Below are positions 18,207 through 29,000 of a DNA stretch of 64,000 bases, piece after piece (positions within the stretch are counted from its first letter, which is position 1; each line of letters opens with the position of its first letter). The translations under genes were made by a program, and so were the position numbers. Under the pieces are notes generated by a model. It saw only the letters and a program-made list of their open reading frames with translations. It was not told where the DNA came from and did no database searches. This DNA is from Hanleya hanleyi (lineage: Eukaryota > Mollusca > Polyplacophora > Lepidopleurida > Hanleyidae): contig JAVTVY010025348.1 of NCBI GenBank assembly GCA_036873755.1, positions 1 to 64,000 on the forward strand, read 5' to 3'.

Positions 18207-19044
18207 TTATAAGTTTCTGCAACAATGTTTTGTGCCGTTGATTAAAATCGTCACATTTAACAAGGATCTAGCAAATGCTACTAAGCGATATATGTATACG
18301 CCATGTGCAGGTCCCACTGAAATATTACTGTTCAGAAAGGGATAATTTACGATGTCGAAATTGTAATCATCTCTTTTGTCATAAAGTCGACGAGAGAGAA
18401 TGCCCGCTTCATTTTTATAGAGATAGAGATCTAAATACGATGTGCCTGTAGGGCTATCTGTAGTTTCCTTCAAATCCAGTGAAGGTGGATATATATCCTT
18501 CACTGCGTCATTTATATAGCGATTATCCACAGCGAGAAGATCGTCTATATAGCGTTTGGTGAATGAGAAGGAACGGGCTTTGAATGGATCGGTTTTTGAA
18601 AGCGCCTGCATATGGTCATATTCATAAGAGAACAGATACAGGTCAGCCAACAGGGGTGCACAATTAGTACCCATTGGAATACCTATATGCTGCTGATATA
18701 TTGTGCTGCCAAATTTCACATAGATATTTTTAATGAGAAATTCAAGCAACTCTATAAACAAAGAAACATCCCATGACTGATATCTCTTGTATGTAGTAGA
18801 GCTAAAGAATGCTTTTTGGCTTCCGACATTAATATATCTACGATCAGTTTTCTTGAACACAGATACTATTAATGAACTTAGACGGTCAATAAGGTCCTGA
18901 TGAGGGATTGTGGTATAGAGTCGAGAAATCCCATGTGGATACATGTCTATACGGTATGTGACCTTTAGCATCAAGTTCTTCCGTAAGACATTTTGAGTTT
19001 TTCAATATCCACATACATTCAACGCCAGGGCTTTTAGAAATAGT
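18207..19044 (-). pseudogene. Penelope-like RT, copy B, C-terminal half
   Basis: Carries the palm motifs (LYTTIPH, GIPMGTNCAPLLADL, YIDDLL at 18534-18551) and the C-terminal part. It is about 95% like copy A by eye. Small deletions near 18920 and 18960 shift the frame. The frame is separated from its N-terminal half by a 530-bp insertion. Confidence 0.8.
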
Positions 19045-19574
19045 TACAACACATATAAGGGAAGTGGGAGGAGGTGCCGACATACTGACTGCGTCACATG
19101 ACTTCACAGTATAGTCTTCTGGTTAACCTATTCTAAAGCACATACCAAGAATCTAACGATTCGTGATATGTGTTGTATCTCAGGTACGCTTTTATTGTAC
19201 CTGTTCATGTGGCAACTTGGATGATATAACCACACGGCCCCTAGCACCGGCATAAGCGGTATTAGATACAAATCTAGAGAGCTATGATGGAAATGCTCTG
19301 ACAACTCGTATACTGGTAATTGGTGAGCTGTTTCGCTGTGACAACTCGTACATTGGAGATTGGTGAGCTGTATCGTCGTCAGATGTAAATGACGGCAATT
19401 AACACAAAAGACTAGTCTGTAAGGCCCGATGTCGACCCAGCATCAACTTCCCACAAATGCCAACATATATCAAAGATCAAAAGGTCTGTACAGGGGGTGG
19501 GCCTCGGGGACGAAACGTCCACCAGCAGAATCTCGCCATATACAGGGGAAAAATTACAACACATATAAGGGAAG
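19045..19574 (-). mobile_element. 530-bp non-autonomous Penelope-related insertion inside copy B
   Basis: It interrupts the RT between AAATAGT (19044) and GGCGCAATACC (19575), which are contiguous in copy A. The same 20-base word, TACAACACATATAAGGGAAG, stands at both ends (19045-19064, 19555-19574). The interior has a 3' UTR-like part (CACACGGCCCCTAGCACCGG, AAGCGGTATTAGATACAAA) related to but distinct from copies A and B. It also has a 5' part related to the start of copy A (CCTCGGGGACGAAACGTCCA). It therefore looks like an internally deleted member of a sister subfamily. Confidence 0.7.
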
Positions 19575-20452
19575 GGCGCAATACCTTTCCTAAAATACTT
19601 TTACCTCCTGAAGGGCCCTCGTCAACAAGGGTGAAAGAAGCTTGGTTGTGCAGCTTCTAGAACCAGCTATGAATCTAGCTTTGTATGGTGATTTATGCAT
19701 TTTGGGAGTCCAGTATACTTTTGGTATATCGTTATGTTTGGTTGGAAGACAAATACCTCTTTCCTTGAGAAACGTTTTGTGATTGTTAAATAAATCTTCC
19801 AGAGTAAATGCAGTTTGAGAGTAAGTAGACGTATTTGATGACGATATGTTTACACTCAATTCTTCAACCAGCACCTGGTAATAGTAATATTTACATATGA
19901 ATATTATATTATTTGGACCTTTGTCTGCTGGGACTATGACGAATTTACCCTGGAGATTTGCTAGAACTTCTTGTGAATTGGGGCTTCTCAGTACTTGTTT
20001 TGCTTGGGGAATGGTACTTCTGTCAATATGGCGGATTGTTTCAACGACCTTGCTCTTGGTGAGGTCCAGCCAATCATCGAGTACTGTAGGTTCAACTTTT
20101 TCTCGCTTAGACCAATCAATAACGTACTGTTCCAAAGCAGAGAGGACTATCTTCTGGTCGGCCTTCGGATTTATATTTCTCGGCTCTCTATATTTAGGTC
20201 CCTTCATCAGGAGTAATCTTAGTCCTTATCACTCACCACATCAAGGTCACCAGTCACAACATGTTTGCATGGTGTATAGATAAAGTTCGACGATTCACAA
20301 TCACAACTATAGCCCCCCCTACGTGTATAAGTTCCAGTTAAACTCCTTGACAGCATTAGAGTAATTGAATATTTTGGTGGCTATAGATTTAGTATACTTA
20401 TATGAAATGCAAGGAGGTTCTGTGAACTTAAAATAGTTTATGTTATTAAAAT
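19575..20452 (-). pseudogene. Penelope-like RT, copy B, N-terminal half (5'-truncated)
   Basis: The main open part (20207-19590) carries the same linker and fingers motifs as copy A: EPRNINPKADQKIVLSALEQ, KFVIVPADKGPNNIIF, KVYWTPKMHK, FIAGSRSCTTK. Upstream, the CDCESSNFIYTPCK linker is present but shifted out of frame. Homology stops at the ISYKYTKS region near 20437. A 5' truncation is usual for RT-mediated insertion. The nuclease is missing. Confidence 0.8.
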
Positions 20453-20612
20453 ATGTCTCTAGGCCCTCTGGTTCTCGATACAGTTTTCCACTTCCGATTG
20501 CTTATGCTCAGTCCTAGGCTTCACTTACACTTCTCTTGGGTGAAAGCTCCAGGCGTCTCATTAGGTGAAATTCCAATGTCTCTAGACACCCTGGTTCTTG
20601 GTACAGTGTTCC
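20453..20612. repeat. Tandem array, right part (same ~120-bp unit)
   Basis: It resumes with ATGTCTCTAGGCCCTCTGGT, CACTTCCGATTGCTTATGCT and a second ATGTCTCTAGACACCCTGG, matching the units at 13921-14303. The array therefore pre-dates the Penelope-like insertion. Confidence 0.7.
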
Positions 20613-22615
20613 ACATATGATATAGGTGGGTCAAGTGCGTTTGATAAAATCATAGTCATGGAAATGGCCATGTCCCAGCTTACAGAGGCATATATCCCCC
20701 TGGCCTTTTTTTTTTTTTTTTTTTTTTTTTTGCCTACAGCAATGTGATTTGATTCTTTCTATACCATGTAACTGCAAAAATGGGTACCTGTACTAATGTT
20801 TAAGGTGTCCCTACATTTGCGTACACTTCGCCATCCATAAGATGGCTTGCGAATTGTGTGTCGCCATTAGAACATCACGGAGCGATATCCGATACTTTAC
20901 TGTATACTGTTCGGTCTTCATCCGGCGGAGAACAGACTCGAGAAATCCGATAAATTACCGGGTTTTCATACTACTTCTGAAAACACATATTGTCTCAGCT
21001 TACAAAAGATACAGATAAGAATAACTTCCGTATCATCCAAGAGATGTTGTAGATCTTTTGAACAAGTAGGTCATCACATGACTCGAAAATGACAGGTTAC
21101 GTTTCAATCTAGCCCCAGAACTCACTTTAGCTGCGAAAACTGACCTCTGGCCTAGTGGATTTCTGGGAGCAGAAACGGAAACGTTTGTTTACTTTCTTAT
21201 TTATTCTACTTTTTATATGTTTTGTACTCTGTCCCAAATGGGATGCTCAGTGCAATAAAGAAGCATATCTTATCATGCACACAATTAATTTTCGGCTGAA
21301 CCAATCTCGCATTCGTCTATTTCCGTATTGGCGGAAATTAGCCCAGTTGCTGAGTTCTGGTGATAGATTGCTATTATTCAACTAAACATAGAAATAGTTT
21401 TGTATAATTTGAATGAGTTATGTTCGTTTGGTTAAAATTAACTGAATTTCACAATAAAATGCACCCGGATCTCTCGATTATCAAAGGCACTATTTCTTAG
21501 CCGGCTCACTGCGTGATCGTCATACGCTCCCCACCAGTGGGGATTTGTGCGTTCTATGTGAGAGGCTTGTTCCGCAAATACGGAAATAGCCGAACGTGAG
21601 ATTGGTTACGTTTGGGTTACGTCGGTAGAGTTTAGATGCTTGGCTGACAAAATCACGTGGTGTAGATTTCGGGGAATTCCCTGTTATAGTTTCTAAAAGT
21701 AGGCTCAAAATGGATACGCACGATCACAGGGTCAGTCTTACTGCGTATGGATGACCCAGATGGTTACAGGTTGGTGGCCCTATTAACGCAGCCAGATGAC
21801 GATCTCCGGAAATTAATGGTATGTAATAGGTCAAGGGCGTAAGATGACATACATTGAGGGACATGTTATCCGAAAGCGCATTGGGCGCATATTGACCGGC
21901 TTCCATGTCTTTGTGCCGTCACTTCCGGTTGCAATCACATGACCTGAAGTGACCTTTGAGTCTCATTCGCGACTGCTCGGCTTATTCCGTGAAGTCATAA
22001 TACCTCGCGTATTAATGGTGGAAGGATTTTACAGCTCTCAGCTGTAAACCGTGATCCGCCGCACGTGAGGCACATCACATGCTGTAGGATGTGTTTCCAC
22101 TCACATAGTCCTCATTGTATTTCTCTCTTATCGGGAGATAAAATATACATCCAAATGAAATGGACATTCTCTTGATTTACCCGGGAAGAATCTCTTCTAA
22201 TTTGAGGTGTTTCTCTCGGTTTTCCCTCTTGAGCTAATCTCCATCACTGTCCATGGTAACGGAAGTCATACAGCTGGCATGCGCCGTTCGAAGTTTCCGC
22301 GTGATAGTATTCTTTCAACGTGGATGCCAAATGGATTCCTAGCAGTACGGGACGAGGCACTAATGTCCTACATTGTCCGAGATCGTGTCGAGTGCTTTGA
22401 GTCTGTGTGTCTTGTTATCCGGTATTGTTTGCGCATGCGCAGCATCAAGCGTCGCTTCCGGTCACGTGACCGGAACCGGAAGGGACTTCACAAAGGTCAA
22501 GGGTCACGGAAGTGGGTCAATACGCATCCAGATGCGCTTTCTCTACTACTTAGGCGACTATTTCAACTGGACAGACCTTTTTACTCCATGGTAAAATAGC
22601 CAACAAAAAAAATCC
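20613..22615. other. Non-coding stretch, poly-T only
   Basis: A run of about 24 T's lies near 20707. Otherwise no gene, array or transposon end was found. Scattered open frames of up to 130 codons (for example 22207-22599) have no recognisable domain. Confidence 0.4.
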
Positions 22616-22621
22616 GGTGTT

Positions 22622-24599
22622 TACGAAAGCCGAGAGGGTTCTTCAGCGTTTTACTTTTTGACTTCTGACTTCCAACTTCCGACTTCCGACATCTGACTTC
22701 CGTCTTCTGACTTCCGACTTCTGACTTCTGACTTCAGGATTTTTTTTTGGCTTTATAATGCATTACATCTTAAATTATGAAACATGGAATAACAGAATAC
22801 CATTATTATGACATCTTGTGCTTGAAAACCTGATTGTCTGTACGTTTAATAATCAGATAACCATTGAAGTTTATCTGGAGTTGTATTCTGATTATTAAAA
22901 TGCGATAACTTCTAATGTAAATCGAAATGCCTTATGTTACAAGTCAAAGGCGCCTCAATTACATAATATAATTGTACAATTTGATACATTACGAATAATC
23001 ACATTTAATGCGCCCTTTCCACATTAATCGTTGGGCAATGCTGTCTTGTCCCAGTGCCGGCGACATGTCCACATCACGTGGGCCACCGCGTGGGCTTTGG
23101 TTCGTTCTCATGCTGTTTATAACATGGAGTGGGGTTTTCATGTGTTGGTACCTGGTGTAAATATGATAATATGGATCAAATACAATAACGAACCAATAAG
23201 CTTATACATTTATGATAAGTTTAGCAACTTCAGGTCAAAAATGTATCAGTTATTATCGATTAAAATATATTCTGGGTTAACCCTATCTGGCCTGGGCACA
23301 GACAAATGCGACTCATTACATAAAATATTTGCACAATTCTATTCAAATGATCATAATTACTTCCAAAACATTTATCAAATAATATAGTATGATAATTTAC
23401 GCATCAATGTACCATTACTCCCAAATATATAAATAAATAATATAAATATATATTTGTATCACGGGATTTTATAGTTCCCTCATCTGGATTCTCCAAACCT
23501 TGAATAGTCGTGATAATTTTGATTACTTAAAGTGGAGCTCAAATGGAAAATTAAAACTTCTGTGGGGGAGTATGTTGTTGCCATATTTTTCTGAAAATTG
23601 CCACATTGTTCTGATTTTTTATTTTTTTTACATGTTTTTGCATGAAAACATTTCTCCTGGTTGATGAGAAGCTTTCTGAATTGAGGAACTTTTCTGGTAA
23701 AAATTTGATATGGAAATAAGCTATTGGTGAGTTGATTAGACAAATACGAAAATTTAAGATTCTGATACCTTTGCAATCCATTAACTTGTGTAAGGAGGTG
23801 TGTTAGCTGAAATGAATTTTTAATAAATATGAATCGCATGAATACTCCCTTTGTTACTTCATATTTGTTAATCCGTGCAGTTTCCAAAATAAAGCCCTTT
23901 ATAATCTGTTGATATGTCATGAGAACCGGATTTCCATAAATACTTATAACTTTTTAGAACTAGTTTTCATGATGCTGTAAATAAGCAATATTACAAAGAA
24001 AGACATTAGACTTATAGCTTTGTGACAATTCCAGTATAATCTAGCCATTATCTTGAGTTCATTTGGTGACTTCACCAAATACCATTTGCAATAAATTACA
24101 TCATTAGCAGATTTAAACTTCAAACCTAATGTCTCTGTAACCGTGGCATAAAGCTGGACCTAGAACGCTGGGGTTCCCTTTTAAATGGCCAATACTATAA
24201 CCAGAAAGCACAAAGTCACAGAGGTATTATTATCATCATATATGTAAAGGTAAAGTTGCAAGGGGTGAATGAATGTCCAAAAACTCTGAAATTGGAAGTC
24301 AGAAGTCAGAAGTCAGAAATCGGAAGTCGGAAGTCAGAAGTCAGAATTCGGAAGTCAAAATCAAAATAATGAACTTCAATAGTTATCTGATTATTAAAAC
24401 TACATGCAATCAGCTTTTCAAGCACACGATGCCATAATAATGGTATCCTGTTATTCCATGTTTCATAATTTAAAATGTAATGCATTATAAAAGAAAAAAA
24501 AAATCCTAAGTCTGAAGTCAGAAGTCGGAACTCGGAAGTCAGAAGTCGGAAGTCAGAAGTTAAAAAGTAAAACTCTGAAGAACCCTCTCGGCTTTCGTA
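22622..24599. mobile_element. 2-kb element with ~250-bp terminal inverted repeats and 6-bp target duplication
   Basis: Ends read TACGAAAGCCGAGAGGGTTC and its complement. The arms 22622-22872 and 24369-24599 match over their length and are flanked by GGTGTT (22616-22621, 24600-24605). Each arm contains an array of ~10-base CTGACTTCCGA words, and an extra block of the same words lies at 24297-24357. The centre is AT-rich with no transposase; the longest frame (minus, 23920-23480) is unrecognised. It looks like a non-autonomous DNA transposon or foldback element. Confidence 0.8.
23087..23290 (-). repeat. MITE copy related to 56331-56578, nested in the 2-kb element
   Basis: Shares TTTATAACATGGAG, GGTGTAAATATGATAATATG and TATATTCTGG blocks with the reverse complement of 56331-56578. 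Only one terminal repeat is recognisable. Confidence 0.55.
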
Positions 24600-24605
24600 G
24601 GTGTT

Positions 24606-25957
24606 CATAATTCTGAAATCATCTTTTATTGCGTAACCAGAGTGAGATGAAAATAGATGTCTCGCTTGTGAGGGCTCTTTCGAAATTACTTGCGTACTAG
24701 CATAGATCTGAAAGCAATTTTGCATCTTGAACGCAATATTGCAGTTTTGTTTGTCGCACATACAATGTGTCAGCGGTGTTGGTGATGTACCGTTTAGTCC
24801 TAACTTTTTTAATTCCTGGTTATTGTATTCTTTAAAACAACTGGCTATCATTATGGCACAATAGTACACAGTCCCAGCATGCTCCCATGTACTTGATCTA
24901 TCAGGGGCCGCGGAACCGGGGTACAGCCCCCACTTTTTGAGACTGCAGTCCTATCTTAGATAGCACCAGTCCAGCATTTAACATGGCCGATATAGAGTTC
25001 AGCCCCCTTTCAAACGTGCTCCGAGGCGCCTGTCTATTGCATTGGGTGTAATTGAATGATAACGCAAACCGTGGGAATCAGTTTCCAATGTGATCCAATG
25101 AATGTGACCGGGAATAACAGCTGAAATTATCTCCCTTCCATAATAATATTCGGTCGATTGTGTTCAATCGGAAACCCGCTGTTTGACTGCAAATCTGTAC
25201 TTAAAAGAGTACAATACGGGTTCCCCACGGAGTTCCCTCAACATTTTAAACAAATAGTCCCACACAAATCAGTAAAGGTAAGCTAGTTTTAATGGTCACA
25301 AATGCCGTGCATTCTCTCCAGACTTTGAAAATAACTGAAATACAGGCATTTCATCTAGCAGTTGTATTTTGCCCCGGACGTAAGCAGGTTTTGCGGAAGG
25401 ATATGTCTGGAGGTCAGAGGTCGCCGGGTCTGTGCGCCGATTGGCGGACACCTGCGGCTGAACGTACAACTGTGACAACGACACAACGCACACTGTGGAC
25501 GGGATGGAAGTTTATTTATGTTTTTTTACGCGTGCGTTTGTCAAACTCGATGTATGAAATATGATTTAGGTGATGCAGGTAGCATTCGTATAAACAGATG
25601 CGTAAGAGCAGCATGTCGTTTTGCTTTAAGTGTAGTGTAATGAGTGGTTTCTAGCGGGACTTTCGACAGCCCCCTTCTCTTGCCGGCGTTGCTCAGAAGG
25701 TATTTTCGGGGCATGTCTCCCGTACATGACCGTACCTGTCTTGGGGGATCGACTCGACAATCACACAGTCATGTATGGCACTCTGTCACCTTACCTACCC
25801 TCGGATTACACATGAATCTACTTGGAATTTTACCTCGCTGTGCGGCAATATGCTCCTAGAATGAAGGAGATAAATACAATGTTTCTCTTTGTGTAAATAA
25901 TTCAGCATGCTCGGTGTATTGAATAATTTGAAAGGAAGTGATAATTTTCAGTGAAAG
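24606..25957 (+). promoter_or_regulatory. Upstream region of the CCDC88 gene
   Basis: It should hold the promoter and 5' UTR. CpG content rises around 25280-25510 (CCCCGGACG, TCGCCGGGTC, GTGCGCCGATTGG), compatible with a small CpG-rich promoter. No clear TATA box is seen. A possible non-coding exon end is AGTAAAG followed by gtaagc at 25272. The transcription start cannot be fixed from sequence. Confidence 0.35.
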
Positions 25958-26002
25958 ATGGCATCAGGGGCTAACTTTTTGAGCTCCCCCCTTGTACAAT
26001 GG
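25958..26002 (+). CDS. CCDC88: CCDC88 exon 1 (coding part)
   Basis: It encodes [15 protein letters not shown] and ends in TGG before gtaagt. An in-frame TGA lies two codons before the ATG, so this start is forced unless the TTTCAG just upstream is a splice acceptor. SPLVxW is the family's conserved first helix. Confidence 0.85.
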
Positions 26003-29000
26003 GTAAGTAAAGTTTTAAATAATTAGGCTACACTTGTCAGTGAAATTGTAGCAATCTATACGGCATCATAGGTTAAATTGACTATGAAAATCTGACAATG
26101 ACATCTAATGTTTTAATACATTTTCACTATATTTTGTACTAAATCTGTACTAACCAGGCCTACATGTATGTAATTAGGGGTAGTTTTTATTAATATCATA
26201 ATCGTCATAGTTTTTCGCCGTGATTTGGATAAACAAAAAATGGTTGTAAATAAACTGTAATGTTGTAATTACATGTATTCCAAGTATTTCCATGATGAAC
26301 ATTTCAGGTGGAGACTTTTCGACCTGAGGCTGCCCCAGCTTTACAAATGAAGGAGTTGTATGATGGGGTATTCCTCAATGATGTATTACAGCAAATGTGA
26401 GTATAGTATGCTGTGAAAGATTCTCAATTTCATTTCCTAGGCTACATGTTTACATGTGCACACAAAATCTTGAAATCCGGTATGGGTATAGACCGTAGAG
26501 CTATTATGTGTGGCATAAATGTGTCTCGGAGTTAAATAGGCATTTGCAAACAGAAACAGAAGGCATCGCCTATAAAACTCAGTGAAAAAAATAATACAGC
26601 ATTTCCAATGTTAAGAAATGGGGAGTTGCCTAACCTCATCGTTACGTCACATGAGAAATGACGTTGTTTCACGCCGTTTGCAGTTAGAGAGTTTCATAGC
26701 GGGACTGTCCTATTGGCAGTATGCATGACAAACAAGCTCTGTACTGGTAATAGACACTAAATGGGTCTGGGCATTGCTCAATGACTGGACTTGTGTGAAT
26801 GTGTTTGGCCTGTCAAGCGGGGTAATGATGGTACAGATGTAGACTGTTGGTTGTCATCATATTGGCTTGTCACATATACAGTGTGGTAATTTTGTGTTTA
26901 CCAATAAAATAAACCTTTTTTGCCTTTTCTTCATCACAGAGATCCACGACCGTCGTACGACAGTGTGAATCGGGATGTTGATGACGAGAATGCTAGATTA
27001 CTTAACTGGGATATTCTAGTGAAGAACATTCGAGCGTACTATACGGTAAGGTATTCTCTACCTGCAGTTGTTGATCACGAATGCAGACACCTACAATCTG
27101 CCTCTGGTCAAACCTTTTCAAGTTTATATTTTTATGTTTTTTTATGTTTTTTCTCTTCCTTTGACAGATTTATATGCATTAACATCAATTTAATTTGCGG
27201 GAATTTGAAAATCTATCTTGTAAGTTTGCAACAAGAATTGGATGAGTTTGTCTGGATGTAGACTCGACCACAAACTGTTGTAATGTCAAATGTCAACATT
27301 AGATAAAATGCAACACCTTACTTTTAATAGCTTGCACTTGGCAGAAAGAATAGTATGTGGAACACAAGTTTATGCTTATGACTGGATATAGGCGTAATAA
27401 ATAAGTCTCGGTTTGGTTGTGATAGTGTAAATAGTGTTTGGATATACAGGGAACAAAACAAATTTCATGTTATTCTCATGGCGAATGTAATCCCAAAATT
27501 TGCAAATATAGGACAGACATGAAAATCACCATTGAGAATGGTGGACAATACAGTGAGTGTTGAAATCTGACAGAAGTCTGTTTCCCTTCAGAGTGATGAT
27601 AATCTGTGTTGTTTAACACTGGTAGGCAATAACTTTTGTGGGTATTGAGTTACGGGATAGAGGGCTGTTGTTTAGGGAGCACCATCCTTTCATCATGGGA
27701 ACTCTGTACCAAAAAAGATCATGGTACCTAGGCTTGACTGGGAAGATTCCAGATGACCTGATGTCTTAGTCACTGTTAGGTCAAACACAATACTGTCTGT
27801 CTGTCAAACAGGGAACTGGATATAATGATTAATGATCCAGAGAGATCACCATCTGCATCCGCCCAACATCATGATGTATATTGTATAGTACTGAGATGTT
27901 GTCATGAGATAGCTGAATTGCAAGGTTTGAATGGCATCTAGGCCTGTGGAACTGGTGGACGAAAAAGTTACTAAACTACCCGTAGTGTTTAAGTGTTAAA
28001 TACATGTACATGTCAAGCCCATACAGCTCTCTTGAATAGCCCATATACTATGCTTATCAATATCAGGGCTCAAAATTAACACTCACTCACTTGCCCTGTT
28101 AATTTTGCTTGGGATAACCAACCTCTGTAATGCTGTTGCTCAGGCGGAAGTACCTTAAAATTAGTTCACTCTGTTGATAGTTTGTATGAAATCCATTTTG
28201 ATTGCTTTTACTGGTCAAGGATTGGCAGCTATTTAATCCAAGACAGGATGTCTAAAAGTTTATGGTTCTCAAAGTTATTTCAATTTAGTTTCTTCAATAA
28301 TTGTTCTGAATTGATAATGATTTAAATAGAAAATGACTGCTAATAAAGAGTTAAAAAGTAGGAAATAGTTCATGGCCAAAATGTTGAAGAAAATACATAT
28401 TTGCCTGTGCCCTCATAATTTAGGGTTATCGAAAAGACTTTTCGGGGTCTACTTTTTAATACGAGATGTAAATTGAAGGCTAAAATTGGGACAAAAAAGG
28501 TTGGGACAAGTGATGGGACAATCCGAATTTCATATGTGAAAAATTTAATTTTTATCCCTATTTATCAATTCTTTTTATTGTGGTATGATTTTCTTTTGAT
28601 ATTGCTGTGCAGTACTTCATTTACATTAACACAATTAGCTTTGACAAGTTTGAAAAAGCTGGAAGTGGCACAACGAAACGTTGACACCAGAGCCATAAAA
28701 GAAGTTGTTAACCATAAAATAGTCTTGTGTTATACACTGACTTGAATATGCCTAGATAATTATGAGAAACCATACCTGTCATGATGTGCATACGAATAAA
28801 TGCAGTACAAACTAATATACGTCTACCATATCCATGATTAATTTCTTTATTGATGTACATACATGTAGTTAATATGGATTAGTAATTAATTTGTTGACGA
28901 ATTTACACAATGCTGATTATTGTTCAATATACTTTACTATACACTGTACAGTATACACATCAGTGGTTTGTGCCATACCTGCCCCTACGAAGTAGAACAT

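Larger units (their letters stand above)
14304..20452 (-). mobile_element. Cluster of two tandem Penelope-like elements with N-terminal GIY-YIG (Naiad-like)
   Basis: Two copies point leftward. Copy A (14304-17713) has endonuclease and RT. Copy B (17690-20452) is 5'-truncated and starts within the CxC linker region. B's 3' end lies directly upstream of A's 5' end, so it acts as a pseudo-LTR for A. In canonical Penelope elements the GIY-YIG nuclease follows the RT. Here it precedes it and is joined by a CDC (CxC) linker, the permuted order described for Naiad and Chlamys elements of invertebrates and algae. Both copies are inactivated. Confidence 0.85.

Noticed and set aside
19480..19520. Hammerhead ribozyme around GGGGACGAAACGTCC
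   Set aside because: The GACGAAAC arm is there, but no CTGANGA core lies at the needed distance, and permuted Penelope-like elements lack the motif.
14304..20452. Selenocysteine-encoding Penelope-like element, as reported for some clam Naiads
   Set aside because: The breaks in these copies are frameshifts and TAG/TAA stops. No repeated in-frame TGA at conserved Cys positions was seen.
22207..22599. 130-aa plus-strand open frame
   Set aside because: No recognisable domain, splice context or copy elsewhere in the window; length is within chance for this GC-richer patch.
23480..23920. 146-aa minus-strand open frame inside the 2-kb TIR element as a transposase
   Set aside because: It shows no DDE-type or zinc-finger pattern and its composition follows the AT-rich background.
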